Origin: CAZMGY01 sp964565945 [NCBI: uncultured bacterium]
GTDB lineage: Bacteria > GCA-001730085
Length of the DNA: 64,000 nt
NCBI GenBank assembly: GCA_964565945.1
Contig: CAZMGY010000019.1
Location: forward strand, 69,460-133,459
Direction: 5' to 3'
This document shows positions 18,453 through 27,497 of this stretch, piece after piece. Within the stretch, counting starts at the first letter, position 1. Each line of letters begins with the position of its first letter. The notes under the pieces are model-generated. The model ran no database searches, had not been told where the DNA came from, and saw nothing but the letters and a program-made list of their open reading frames with translations. Both the position numbers and the translations under genes were made by a program.

Positions 18453-21400
18453 ATGACACGTCCTTTTGTTCATTTGAGGGTTCATTCGGAATATAGTCTA
18501 TTATCCAGTTGTTGCCGAACGGAGCAAATTGTCGATATGGCATGTGATGATGGTATGTTGGCGGTGGCTCTGACCGATGCGGGCAATATGTTTGGCGTGG
18601 TGGAATTTTTTCAAAAGGCCAAAGCTAAAGGCATTCAGCCGATTGTGGGTTTAGAGCCTTCCCTGACTTCGGGGTCCCGTTTTGATCGCAAAACGGCTAA
18701 AGACGGTGATATCTCCTTTCAGATTGGCTTGTTAGCCAAAAATAACACGGGCTATCGAAATTTAATGAAGTTGGCCACCCTGGGCTATATGGAAGGCTTT
18801 TATTATCGTCCTCGGATTGACTGGGAGGTTTTGGAGGAATATTCAGAAGGCCTGATTTGTTTGAGTGGTTTCGCACGAGGGCCTTTAGGCTATTATTTAA
18901 TGAGCCAACAGGATGACAAGGCCGAAGAGTATTTGCAAAAACTGATTCAGGTATTTGGCAACAACGATTTGTATCTGGAAGTCCAAAGACACAATTTGCC
19001 TGAGCGTGAAATTATTATTCATAAATATAAAGAATTGGGTGAAAAATATCAAGTACCGTTGGTGGCCACCAACGATGTTTATTATCCTAAGCAAGAGGAT
19101 TTTTCGGTACATGAAATCTTGTTGTGCTTGCAATCGGGCAAACTTTTGACTGATGACAAGCGCATGCGCTTTCCTTCGAACGAATTTTATTTTAAATCGG
19201 CTCAAGAAATGGAGCTATTGTTTCATGACTTGCCTGAGGCGATTGAAAACACCAGTGTGATTGCTGAACGTTGTCAGGTGGATATCGATTTTAATTCTCG
19301 TCATTTACCTAAATTCAACACGCCAGAAGGGATGTCGAGTGAAGACTATTTGTTCAAGATTTGCTACAAAGAATTGCCACGTTTGTACCCGAATGCAACG
19401 CAGGATGTGACCGATCGTTTGAATTTTGAGCTTAAAATCATTAATGACATGGGCTTTCCAGACTATTTCTTGATTGTAAGCGACTTTATTCGTTATGCCA
19501 AAGATCAGGGAATTCCGGTGGGACCGGGGCGTGGATCTGCTGCGGGGAGTATTGTTTCATATTTGCTTGATATCACAACGCTTGATCCGATTAAACACGA
19601 TTTGCTTTTTGAGCGATTTTTGAATCCTGCTCGGATATCGATGCCCGATATTGATATCGATTTTTGTAAGAACAAACGGGGGCAAGTGATTGATTACGTG
19701 ACTGAAAAATATGGGCGTGAATGTGTGGCTCAGATTATCACCTTTGGAACCATGGCGGCCAAAATGGTGGTGCGCGATGTAGGGAGGGTTTTGAATGTGC
19801 CTCTTTCCGATGTTGATCGTCTGGCTAAGTTGATTCCCAATGATCCTAAGGTGAAGCTCAAAAATGCGTTGGAAGAAGTTCCTGAGTTAAAGGAGGCTTA
19901 CGAGACCAATGTCAATTATCGGCGCTTGTTTGATGTGGCACTTAAACTTGAGGGTATGGTTCGTCAGCCAGGGATTCATGCGGCAGGTATTATTATTTGT
20001 GAGTCGCCATTGACTGAAATGACACCTTTGTATCGCAGTGGCGAAGATGTGACCTCGCAGTACGAAGCCCTTCTTTTGGAAGAACTGGGCTTGCTGAAAA
20101 TGGACTTTTTGGGGCTTAAAAATTTAACTGTCATTGCTGATGCGTGTGCCAGCATTAAAAAGCAATATGGTGTTGATATTGATGTGAATACCTTGTCTTT
20201 AGAAGATAAACCCACCTATGATTTGTTAAGTTCAGGCCAGACCATTGGTGTGTTCCAGTTGGAAAGTGATGGGATGCGCAATTTGGCTAAGAATATGGGT
20301 GTCGAGACCTTTGAAGTGATTGTGGCTTTGCTTGCCCTTTACCGTCCTGGTCCTTTGGATTGGGCGCCCGACTTTATTGCGCATAAACACGGACGTCAAG
20401 AGATTGAGTATTTGCATCCTTTGATGGAGCCCATTTTGAAAGAAACCTATGGGGTGATGCTCTACCAAGAACAGGTGATGCGATCGGTGAGTGAATTGGC
20501 GGGTTTTACACTGGCCGAAGCGGATTTATTGCGTCGTGCTATGGGCAAAAAGAAAAAAGATGTGATGGCAGCCCAGCGCGAGAAGTTTGTGCTTGGCTGC
20601 GAAGCCAAACATGAGATTGCGCCTGATTTGGCGCACAAAATTTTTGATACGATTTATAAATTTGCTGGCTATGGATTTAACAAATCTCACAGTGTGGCGT
20701 ATGCTCTGATTTCGTTTCAGACGGCCTATTTAAAAGCCAATTATCCTGTTGAATACATGACAGCCTTGTTAACGCATTCGATGGATAACACAGATAAAGT
20801 TGTTTTGTTTATCGAAGAGTGCAAGCATATGGATATTGCCATTTTACCTCCCGATGTTAATGAAAGTCAGGCTGAGTTCACAGTTGTGTCGGAGGGAATT
20901 CGTTTTGGTTTGAGTGCTGTGAAAAATGTAGGCGAAGGGGCGATTGAAGCGATTGATGTGGCAGCCAAAGAAGGGGGGGCTTTTTCGTCCTTAACCGATT
21001 TTTGTAAGCGCGTCGACATTTGCCAAGTGAACAAGCGGGTGGTCGAAAGTCTGATTAAAGCAGGGGCTATGGACTCTTTTGGTGTTAATCGATCTCAAAT
21101 GATGCATATTTTGGATCGGGTGATTGAAATTTCTCAAAAGGACCAAAAAGATAAGGTACGAGGACAGTCGTCTTTGTTTGAATTGATGGAGGAAGAAGGC
21201 GAAGCTCTGGTTGAAGAGCTCAGCTTTCCCGATATCGAAGAATGGCCGTGCAATGAGTTGTTGTCGTTTGAAAAAGAGCTGGTAGGTTTCTATGTGACTG
21301 GTCACCCCTTGGAGGAGTATAGTGACTTATTGAGTTTGTATGCCACCGAAAAGAGTTCGACGGTTGATAAATACAAGGATGTTGTTCCTCAAAAAGGCTA

Positions 21401-21938
21401 TGGCGCCAATCGTGATCAGGGAGTCTTGGTGCGTGTTGGAGGATTGATTGTGGATGTGCGCACGATTGTGACACGCAAAGGTGATAAAATGGCCTTTGTT
21501 CGGCTCGAAGACCTTGATGGTCAAATGGAGGTCACGGTATTTCCAAAGGCGTATGAAATGTATCGGGAATTCCTGGTGGTGGATCAATCTATTTTTATGG
21601 AAGGTAAAGCCAGTTTGAACCAAAGAAGTGGGGGCGTGCAAGTGATTGCGAGCAAAATCATTGAACTCAAAAATGTACCTGGTCTTTATGCCGATCAGTT
21701 TTGTGTTTCGTTGTCGAGTGATTTACTGGATCGTACCTGTATTCAACAAATTCAAAAGCTAGTTCAAATGTATCATGGTGATTGTCCTTTAATGTTTCAT
21801 TTGGATTTGCCGTCGAAGGAGCGTATTTGCATTCAAGCAGGAGATATCTACCAGGTGAATCCTAATGCGGAATTAAAGAAAAAAATAGAAGCTATTTTGG
21901 GTATGGGGTCGGTTTGTTTGGAAGGGAAATCTTCGTGA
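18453..21938 (+). CDS. dnaE: DNA polymerase III alpha subunit
   Basis: Replicative polymerase, 1,161 residues, typical of DnaE1. Order: N-terminal PHP domain (HSEYSLLSS), polymerase palm with GPGRGSAAGS and the catalytic PDIDIDF (Asp399, Asp401, Asp403), beta-clamp-binding and fingers region, C-terminal OB fold (GDKMAFVRLEDLDGQ) and tail. In the PHP domain the usual TDHGN is TDAGN (Ala43), so one metal ligand is lost. The domain is therefore probably not an active proofreader, and a separate epsilon exonuclease is expected elsewhere. The stop codon overlaps the GTG start of the next gene. Confidence 0.96.
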   Translation: MTRPFVHLRVHSEYSLLSSCCRTEQIVDMACDDGMLAVALTDAGNMFGVVEFFQKAKAKGIQPIVGLEPSLTSGSRFDRKTAKDGDISFQIGLLAKNNTGYRNLMKLATLGYMEGFYYRPRIDWEVLEEYSEGLICLSGFARGPLGYYLMSQQDDKAEEYLQKLIQVFGNNDLYLEVQRHNLPEREIIIHKYKELGEKYQVPLVATNDVYYPKQEDFSVHEILLCLQSGKLLTDDKRMRFPSNEFYFKSAQEMELLFHDLPEAIENTSVIAERCQVDIDFNSRHLPKFNTPEGMSSEDYLFKICYKELPRLYPNATQDVTDRLNFELKIINDMGFPDYFLIVSDFIRYAKDQGIPVGPGRGSAAGSIVSYLLDITTLDPIKHDLLFERFLNPARISMPDIDIDFCKNKRGQVIDYVTEKYGRECVAQIITFGTMAAKMVVRDVGRVLNVPLSDVDRLAKLIPNDPKVKLKNALEEVPELKEAYETNVNYRRLFDVALKLEGMVRQPGIHAAGIIICESPLTEMTPLYRSGEDVTSQYEALLLEELGLLKMDFLGLKNLTVIADACASIKKQYGVDIDVNTLSLEDKPTYDLLSSGQTIGVFQLESDGMRNLAKNMGVETFEVIVALLALYRPGPLDWAPDFIAHKHGRQEIEYLHPLMEPILKETYGVMLYQEQVMRSVSELAGFTLAEADLLRRAMGKKKKDVMAAQREKFVLGCEAKHEIAPDLAHKIFDTIYKFAGYGFNKSHSVAYALISFQTAYLKANYPVEYMTALLTHSMDNTDKVVLFIEECKHMDIAILPPDVNESQAEFTVVSEGIRFGLSAVKNVGEGAIEAIDVAAKEGGAFSSLTDFCKRVDICQVNKRVVESLIKAGAMDSFGVNRSQMMHILDRVIEISQKDQKDKVRGQSSLFELMEEEGEALVEELSFPDIEEWPCNELLSFEKELVGFYVTGHPLEEYSDLLSLYATEKSSTVDKYKDVVPQKGYGANRDQGVLVRVGGLIVDVRTIVTRKGDKMAFVRLEDLDGQMEVTVFPKAYEMYREFLVVDQSIFMEGKASLNQRSGGVQVIASKIIELKNVPGLYADQFCVSLSSDLLDRTCIQQIQKLVQMYHGDCPLMFHLDLPSKERICIQAGDIYQVNPNAELKKKIEAILGMGSVCLEGKSS

Positions 21939-23026
21939 AACGTTTGTTAACCTGGTTTCTTGGGTTGGCTGTTCTGAGTTTAGGTTCTTTGGAAGCCTCT
22001 TTGATTGAGTATCGCATAGCACGTCATCCCTATTATCGTTTGTCGGAGTTGGCGCAATCGTTAAACTTAGAAAGCACTTGGGAGGAGTCTAGAGACGTGA
22101 TGACCTTGGCTTCGGACAAAATGGTTCTTAAGTTTATGCCTTATAACGATTGGTTTTGGGCCAATCACCAGGTGTTTTCGCTAAGGGGAATGGTGTGTTA
22201 CCACCAAGGACAGTTGATGGTACCTGCTTCGGTGCGAAAAACAATTCATGACATTTTAGATCGACCTGCTTCGCGTATTCAGGCCTATTTTCAAGCCCCT
22301 AAGCCCAAAGTAAAAAAGTCTTCGTATCGTATTCGGACCATTATGCTTGATCCTGGTCATGGAGGCAAGGATAGTGGTGCCCTAGGGGCTCAGGGTCTTA
22401 AAGAAAAAAACATTGTGCTTAAAGTCGGTTTACGTTTGAAGCAGCTTCTCAGGGATAAAGGTTTTCAAGTCTTGTTAACCCGAAAGAACGATATCTTTTT
22501 GCCTTTGTGGAAAAGATCTCAATTGGCCAACGAAGCCAATGTTGATTTATTTATCAGTTTGCATGCAAATGCCGCACGTAATAAGAAATCTAATGGCTTG
22601 GAGGTGTTTTACTTGTCGGATGAGATGGATGATCATGCTAGAGCTCTTGCTGCTAAAGAAAATGGAGTGATGCAGCTAGAAGGTAGTCATCACCAGCAGC
22701 ATTACTTTTTGCCTAATGATACAAACTTAGCCTTAAGAGAAATCACTCTGGATGAATATCGACGCGAGAGTGTTAAGTTGAGTGAATTCATTTTGGATGA
22801 GATGGTTAATGCCACGGGCTTGCGCCGGAGAGGTGTGAAGGGTGCGCGTTTTTACGTGATTAAACATACGTTGCGGCCCGCTGTTTTGGTCGAAATGGGT
22901 TTTGTGACAAATCCCGAAGAGGCAAAGGTGTTGCTGTGTAATACTGAACGCATAGCGTCGTCGATTGCCGAAGGCATTGTGTCGTATAGTCGTGAGTATG
23001 AACGCAGTGAAGGATTTTCTAGTTAA
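21935..23026 (+). CDS. N-acetylmuramoyl-L-alanine amidase (Amidase_3), exported
   Basis: Cleaves the amide between MurNAc and the stem peptide, acting in the periplasm during cell separation or wall turnover. I chose the GTG at 21935 because it overlaps the dnaE stop as GTGA, has GGAAGGGA about eight bases upstream and starts directly at a signal peptide (KRLLTWFLGLAVLSLGSLEAS). An N-terminal domain of about 110 residues, perhaps a copper-amine-oxidase-like or AMIN-like substrate domain, precedes the catalytic domain. Zinc ligands: His in LDPGHGG, Glu in LKEKN and His in SLHANA. The catalytic Glu is in VLVEMGF. An AmiC-type enzyme is the nearest guess. Confidence 0.9.
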   Translation: MKRLLTWFLGLAVLSLGSLEASLIEYRIARHPYYRLSELAQSLNLESTWEESRDVMTLASDKMVLKFMPYNDWFWANHQVFSLRGMVCYHQGQLMVPASVRKTIHDILDRPASRIQAYFQAPKPKVKKSSYRIRTIMLDPGHGGKDSGALGAQGLKEKNIVLKVGLRLKQLLRDKGFQVLLTRKNDIFLPLWKRSQLANEANVDLFISLHANAARNKKSNGLEVFYLSDEMDDHARALAAKENGVMQLEGSHHQQHYFLPNDTNLALREITLDEYRRESVKLSEFILDEMVNATGLRRRGVKGARFYVIKHTLRPAVLVEMGFVTNPEEAKVLLCNTERIASSIAEGIVSYSREYERSEGFSS

Positions 23027-23036
23027 GGTTGTATTA

Positions 23037-23864
23037 ATGAATAGACGTCCTAAAATCGGTATTTTTGACTCGGGTTTGGGTGGCTTAAGTGTTGTGAAAG
23101 AATTGTTGCAATCGTCTCTGGCCTACGATTTGATTTACCTTGGAGATACGGCTCGTTTACCCTATGGTGCCAAGTCGCGAGAAACTGTGATTCGCTATTC
23201 GCATGACAATGCCCAATTTTTGATGAGCCAAGATGTGGATGCGATTGTGATTGCCTGTCACACCGCCTCTGCGTTTGCTTTAGAGTCTTTGCAACAAAGT
23301 TTTGATATTCCTTTTGTTTCTATGATTCCCTTAGCTTGCCATAAGGCGTTAGAGATGACGCAGACCCAACATATTGGAATTATTGGAACGGTGGCAACGG
23401 TCCATAGTCGTTCTTACGAAGAGTTTTTATTGAAACAGGAATCTCAACTGGTGGTGGATGCGAGAGCCTGTGCATTATTGGTCAGTTTGGCCGAGGAGGG
23501 ATGGATTGACAGTTCCCTCACATATGCTATTATAGATAAATATTTAAGTAGTTTTGTTGCAAATAAAATGGATACCATTATTTTAGGTTGCACACATTTC
23601 CCTGTGCTTAAATCTCTTATTCAAAAATCTGTAGGGAGTGATGTCTACTTAGTGGATCCAGCTCGGGAAGTGGCTACTTGTTTACAGGATTTGTGTGATG
23701 TTACGTATATGGGTACTGATGACGCACCCATGTCTTTGCGTATGTATGTGACGGATTTTGTGCAGCGATTTTCGGATGTTTCACAGATTTTTTTAGGCCA
23801 CAGCATAGATGTGAATGTGGACAAAGTTAAAATAGGTCAAGATGTATGTATAGCAACGTTATAA
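23037..23864 (+). CDS. murI: Glutamate racemase
   Basis: Makes D-glutamate for peptidoglycan. About 275 residues from the ATG at 23037, which begins MNRRPKIGIFDSGLGG exactly as homologues do. Earlier in-frame starts would add a tail overlapping the amidase. The catalytic pair is the Cys in IACHTASA and the Cys in LGCTHFP; the usual CNTA is CHTA here. The gene follows the amidase after 10 bases and its 3' end overlaps queD by 19 bases. Confidence 0.94.
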   Translation: MNRRPKIGIFDSGLGGLSVVKELLQSSLAYDLIYLGDTARLPYGAKSRETVIRYSHDNAQFLMSQDVDAIVIACHTASAFALESLQQSFDIPFVSMIPLACHKALEMTQTQHIGIIGTVATVHSRSYEEFLLKQESQLVVDARACALLVSLAEEGWIDSSLTYAIIDKYLSSFVANKMDTIILGCTHFPVLKSLIQKSVGSDVYLVDPAREVATCLQDLCDVTYMGTDDAPMSLRMYVTDFVQRFSDVSQIFLGHSIDVNVDKVKIGQDVCIATL

Positions 23865-24229
23865 AGCAAAGCTTTAGTTCGGCTCACAAAATTGAAGGAC
23901 ATTCTGGTAAATGTGCTTTTTTGCATGGTCATAATTGGGTCGCCGAGATTGTGGCATCTTGCGAAGAGCTGAACGATTTAGGTATGGGTGTAGACTTTGC
24001 CGATATGAAAGCTGTTGCTAAACCAGTTATTGATGAGTTGGATCACTGCTATTTGAATGAGCTTCCTTATTTTCAAAGCCATCCGCCCACGGCTGAAAAT
24101 GTGGCCAAATACATTTATGATGTTCTCGAACAATCTTTTCGAGAGAAAAATGTGACCATTGAAGAAGTTGTGATTTGGGAAACGGAGGGTTGCGGTGTTC
24201 GCTACTGGAAAAATAAGGAGAAAGTGTGA
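23846..24229 (+). CDS. queD: 6-carboxy-5,6,7,8-tetrahydropterin synthase (QueD-type PTPS)
   Basis: Early step of queuosine synthesis, making 6-carboxytetrahydropterin from dihydroneopterin triphosphate. 127 residues, family-typical. Zinc ligands are His in SSAHKI and the HGH in FLHGHNW; the catalytic Cys is in GKCAFLHGH. ELDHCYLNE and a C-terminal WETEGCGVRYW complete the T-fold. It overlaps murI and touches rph (TGATG), so it is translated as part of the same run. Queuosine capacity is supported by queG at 29977. Confidence 0.92.
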   Translation: MYSNVIKQSFSSAHKIEGHSGKCAFLHGHNWVAEIVASCEELNDLGMGVDFADMKAVAKPVIDELDHCYLNELPYFQSHPPTAENVAKYIYDVLEQSFREKNVTIEEVVIWETEGCGVRYWKNKEKV

Positions 24230-24942
24230 TGAGGTCAGATGGACGTTCGTACGATGAAATGCGAAAGGTGAGGATTACGCCCAATTATATTAAAGGTCCT
24301 GAAGGTGCTGTTTTGATTGAAGTTGGTGACACAAAGGTGCTTTGTACGGCTTCTGTAGAAGATAGAGTTCCGCCTTTTCTAAAAGATCTTCAACAAGGTT
24401 GGTTAACGGCCGAGTATGGAATGCTTCCTGGATCGGGTAATACGCGAATTGCTCGCGAAGTGGCTCGTGGTAAGGTGAGTGGACGCACGGCTGAGATTCA
24501 ACGATTGATTGGTCGTTCCTTGAGAAGTGTTGTGGATATGGCGCTCTTTCCTAAGACAACTATTTTGGTTGACTGTGATGTGATTCAAGCTGATGGAGGT
24601 ACGCGCACGGCTTCTATTACGGGTGCTTATGTGGCTGTTAGTTTAGCTTTTCAAAAGCTTTTGCGTGAAAAAAAGATTAAGAAAAACCCTTTTAAAGATT
24701 CGGTAGTAGCCGTTAGTGTGGGCGTGAGCCGAGGCAATGCCTTTTTAGATTTGTGTTATGAAGAAGATTGTTGTGCAGACGTTGATATGAATTTTGTGAT
24801 GACAGGTTCGGGACTTTTTGTGGAAATGCAGGGAACTGCTGAAGAAAAGCCTTTTAACCATCAACAATTGGAACAAATGATGCGCTTGGCTCAAAAGGGA
24901 ATTGAAGAGTTAAGTCAGCTTCAGAAGGATATCGTGTTATGA
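24229..24942 (+). CDS. rph: Ribonuclease PH
   Basis: Phosphorolytic 3' exoribonuclease that trims tRNA precursors. 237 residues from the ATG at 24229, which is preceded by AAGGAG and begins MRSDGRSYDEMRK; a GTG one codon earlier is less likely. Family motifs: GWLTAEYGMLPGS, RGKVSGRTAEIQRLIGRSLR and CDVIQADGGTRTASITGA. It overlaps rdgB by an ATGA junction, the common rph-rdgB pairing. Confidence 0.95.
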   Translation: MRSDGRSYDEMRKVRITPNYIKGPEGAVLIEVGDTKVLCTASVEDRVPPFLKDLQQGWLTAEYGMLPGSGNTRIAREVARGKVSGRTAEIQRLIGRSLRSVVDMALFPKTTILVDCDVIQADGGTRTASITGAYVAVSLAFQKLLREKKIKKNPFKDSVVAVSVGVSRGNAFLDLCYEEDCCADVDMNFVMTGSGLFVEMQGTAEEKPFNHQQLEQMMRLAQKGIEELSQLQKDIVL

Positions 24943-25544
24943 GTGATGGTAAGCATCAAGTCGTCTTAGCAACGGCTAATCAAGATAAACGTTGCGAATT
25001 GTTGCGTTTGTGGGACGATGAATCGTGGGAGATTTTGACCTTGCAAGACTTTCCCGACATGCATAATATGATTGAGGATGGCGAAACCTTTGAGGCCAAT
25101 GCGATCAAAAAAGCTTGCGAGGTGTCGTTGCATACAGGTTTGTTAGCTTTGGCGGATGATTCTGGTTTAAAGGTGGACGCCCTCAATGGAGCTCCAGGCG
25201 TTTATTCGGCACGTTACTCTGGAGAAAATGCAACCTATCAATCCAATATCAATAAGCTTTTACATCGTTTGCAGGGTGTTCCTGTTGAAGAACGCACAGC
25301 AAGATTTGTTTGTTGTATGGCCTTGGTTCGTGGAGAAGATATTTTGGCAGTCGTTAAGGGGAGATGCGAAGGTTATATTCTCGAAGATAGTGTTGGAACA
25401 GAAGGCTTTGGTTATGATCCTGTCTTTGTCTATCCTTCTATGAACAGAACATTTGCCGAAATGTCCTATCAAGAAAAAAATCAAGTCAGTCATCGGGGTC
25501 AAGCTTTAAAAAAAATAGAAAGTATTCTAAAAGATATCTCCTAA
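24939..25544 (+). CDS. rdgB: XTP/dITP diphosphatase (Ham1/RdgB)
   Basis: Removes non-canonical purine nucleoside triphosphates. 201 residues. Motifs: LATANQDKRCELL near the start, ALADDSGLKVDALNGAPG with the catalytic acidic residues, GVYSARYSG, and GFGYDPVF..S..FAEM. It is the last gene of the tight run that began at guaB. About 250 bases without a gene follow. Confidence 0.95.
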   Translation: MSDGKHQVVLATANQDKRCELLRLWDDESWEILTLQDFPDMHNMIEDGETFEANAIKKACEVSLHTGLLALADDSGLKVDALNGAPGVYSARYSGENATYQSNINKLLHRLQGVPVEERTARFVCCMALVRGEDILAVVKGRCEGYILEDSVGTEGFGYDPVFVYPSMNRTFAEMSYQEKNQVSHRGQALKKIESILKDIS

Positions 25545-25712
25545 ATTAGTCGTTTTGGCTTTGTATTTGACGCTTTAAAACATATTTTTTATGATTAAAA
25601 AAAGATATAGATGAAAAAAATTAGAAATTGTTATTGATTAAAGTTTAAAATGCCAGTAGAATGGCCCGTTGTTTCTACTCTGATTTGCTAGCTAAGAGGG
25701 TGTATCTTGTAA

Positions 25713-25742
25713 TTGACACGACACACTGGAGACAGCTATATA
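25713..25742 (+). promoter_or_regulatory. Promoter for the small regulator pair
   Basis: Perfect TTGACA at 25713-25718, an 18-base spacer and TATATA at 25737-25742. A second TATAAT lies at 25750-25755 but is too far from the -35. The leader would be about 45 bases to the ATG at 25794, with AAGGAG just upstream of it. Confidence 0.6.
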
Positions 25743-25793
25743 TTTTGGTTATAATAAAGAACGTATTATAGTTGGTTTAAGGAGATTTATTGT

Positions 25794-26075
25794 ATGAGTT
25801 CAGCCAGTCTTAGAGAAAAAATGCAAATTTACATTGAAGATTTGGATCGTAATGAAATTAGTAGCATGCTTGAGGTTTATATCTCTGAGAAAACTTTAGG
25901 CAAGATTCTTGATGTTTCTCCAGTATTTATTTCTAGAAACTGGGAAAAATGGGCGCGGGAGTATGGTATTGAGCCTATTAACTTGAGTGGAACGAAAGCT
26001 CGTCGGCGGTATTTGCGTTGGAAGCTTTCGGATGTTGAAAAATTGTTTGAGTGTTTAAAAGCTGAGTGTGTTTAA
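25794..26075 (+). CDS. Small helix-turn-helix-like protein
   Basis: 93 residues, with AAGGAG upstream of the ATG. The middle (YISEKTLGKILDVSPVFISRNWEKW) reads as a helix-turn-helix: a short helix, a turn, then a recognition helix with Arg, Trp and Lys. It is followed by the basic stretch KARRRYLRWKL. This suggests a DNA-binding regulator. It is followed after 26 bases by another small gene with which it probably forms a unit, downstream of a strong promoter. I cannot name the family or the target. Confidence 0.65.
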   Translation: MSSASLREKMQIYIEDLDRNEISSMLEVYISEKTLGKILDVSPVFISRNWEKWAREYGIEPINLSGTKARRRYLRWKLSDVEKLFECLKAECV

Positions 26076-26101
26076 TCATTTCAACAGGAGAGGGTGAGGC
26101 G

Positions 26102-26413
26102 ATGTCTGAAGCAATTGACTTGTTGACCATAGCATACGAAGAAAATGGTTTGGAAGTGGTGAAAGAGCTTGATAAACAGGTTCTGTCGAAAGGTGCTTGG
26201 GCGACAATTATATATCGTTACCAAGATTGGGATCGAAACAAAGAATGTTACGGGCTCGAAAAATACTCCATTCGTCGTTATCAAAAAAGTGGCGACTTTT
26301 ACAAACCACGTTCGAAATTTAATATTTCTAGCCGTAAACAAGCTTTGCAGTTGATAGATATTTTACAAACATGGCTTCAAGATAGTTCTGAAGAGAATGA
26401 AGCTGACGAGTGA
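26102..26413 (+). CDS. Small conserved protein, possibly PC4/nucleic-acid-binding-like
   Basis: 103 residues from the ATG at 26102, which has AGGAGAGGGTGAGG upstream; in-frame starts further up are internal to the preceding gene's tail. The core KGAWATIIYRYQDWDRNKE, then SIRRYQKSGDFYKPRSKFN, then a helix (KQALQLIDILQTWL), gives a beta-sheet followed by a helix. That layout loosely resembles PC4-type coactivators and is seen in small uncharacterised bacterial proteins. The tail is acidic. It is transcribed with the helix-turn-helix gene before it and ends 15 bases before ilvE. Confidence 0.6.
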   Translation: MSEAIDLLTIAYEENGLEVVKELDKQVLSKGAWATIIYRYQDWDRNKECYGLEKYSIRRYQKSGDFYKPRSKFNISSRKQALQLIDILQTWLQDSSEENEADE

Positions 26414-26428
26414 TGCATGGGAGCTGTT

Positions 26429-27493
26429 ATGAATATTGAGATCAATCGTGTGGACAAAAGTCGGATTGCGGATGTTGATTTTGACCATTTGGAATTTGGT
26501 CTCCTTTTCGCGGATCATATGGCCCAGATGATCTATACGGATGGTGTGTGGGGTCAACCAGAAATTAAACCTTGCCAGGACATTTCCTTTCATCCTTCGA
26601 TGAGTGCTTTACACTATGGGCAGTCAGTGTTTGAAGGGATCAAAGCTTTTTCCACGGAATCAGGTCAGGTCAATATTTTTCGTGTGCCCGATCATGTTCG
26701 TCGTTTGAATTTTTCCTGCGAGCGCATGTGTATGCCTGCTTTGCCCGAAAAAGACGTGATCCAGTTAATTAGTGTTTGCGTTGACATGGATCGTCAGTGG
26801 GTTCCTAAGCAACAGGGTTCGGCTTTGTATTTGCGTCCCTTTGTGTTTGGGATGGATCCTTTTATTGGAATGCGGCCCTCGGAAAACTATAGGATGCTGA
26901 TGATTGCTTCGCCTGTGGGACCTTATTATAAAAATTGCCTTGAAAAACCGATTAAGCTGGTTTCTTCTGAGGAATTTGTTCGAGCGGTTGTTGGGGGTAC
27001 TGGGCAAGCTAAAACCGCGGGCAACTATGCTGCTAGTATGTTACCAGCCAAATTGGCCAAAGAGCAAGGATATGACCAAGTTTTATGGTTGGATGGCAAA
27101 GAGAGCCGTTACATTGATGAGGTTGGCACCATGAATATCTTTTTTGTGATTAAGGATACTCTTGTGACGCCTCCTTTGTATGGTGCGGTTTTGGATGGAA
27201 TCACGCGACGCTCGATCATCGCTTTAGCCAAAGATTGGGGCGTAGCCGTTGAGGAAAGGCAGATTGATATTCATGAGATTCTCGATGGGGTCGATGAAGG
27301 TTCTGTGCAAGAGTGTTTTGGAACGGGTACGGCTGCCGTTTTGTCTCCAATTGGAGAAATCAAGCACGGTGATTGTGTGGTGCATATCAATCAGGGTCAA
27401 ACAGGTCCCTTGACGCAACAATTCCGTGAGGCCATCATGGGGATTCAGTATGGTATCCAAGATGACGTCTATGGCTGGAACTATTTGATTTAA
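26429..27493 (+). CDS. ilvE: Branched-chain amino acid aminotransferase
   Basis: Last step of Val, Leu and Ile synthesis, a fold-type IV PLP enzyme in the cytoplasm. About 354 residues, the long eukaryote-like/BCAT class. SALHYGQSVFEGIKAF lies near the N-terminus, the PLP lysine is in GQAKTAGNYAAS, YIDEVGTMNIF follows, and the phosphate-binding GTGTAAV is near the C-terminus. The ATG at 26429 has GGAG five bases upstream; the ATG four codons earlier lacks one. It may be read through from the small regulator pair. Confidence 0.93.
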   Translation: MNIEINRVDKSRIADVDFDHLEFGLLFADHMAQMIYTDGVWGQPEIKPCQDISFHPSMSALHYGQSVFEGIKAFSTESGQVNIFRVPDHVRRLNFSCERMCMPALPEKDVIQLISVCVDMDRQWVPKQQGSALYLRPFVFGMDPFIGMRPSENYRMLMIASPVGPYYKNCLEKPIKLVSSEEFVRAVVGGTGQAKTAGNYAASMLPAKLAKEQGYDQVLWLDGKESRYIDEVGTMNIFFVIKDTLVTPPLYGAVLDGITRRSIIALAKDWGVAVEERQIDIHEILDGVDEGSVQECFGTGTAAVLSPIGEIKHGDCVVHINQGQTGPLTQQFREAIMGIQYGIQDDVYGWNYLI

Positions 27494-27497
27494 TTGT

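Noticed and set aside
25750-25755. TATAAT as the -10 of the regulator promoter
   Set aside because: It is 31 bases from TTGACA; TATATA at 25737 has the correct 18-base spacing.
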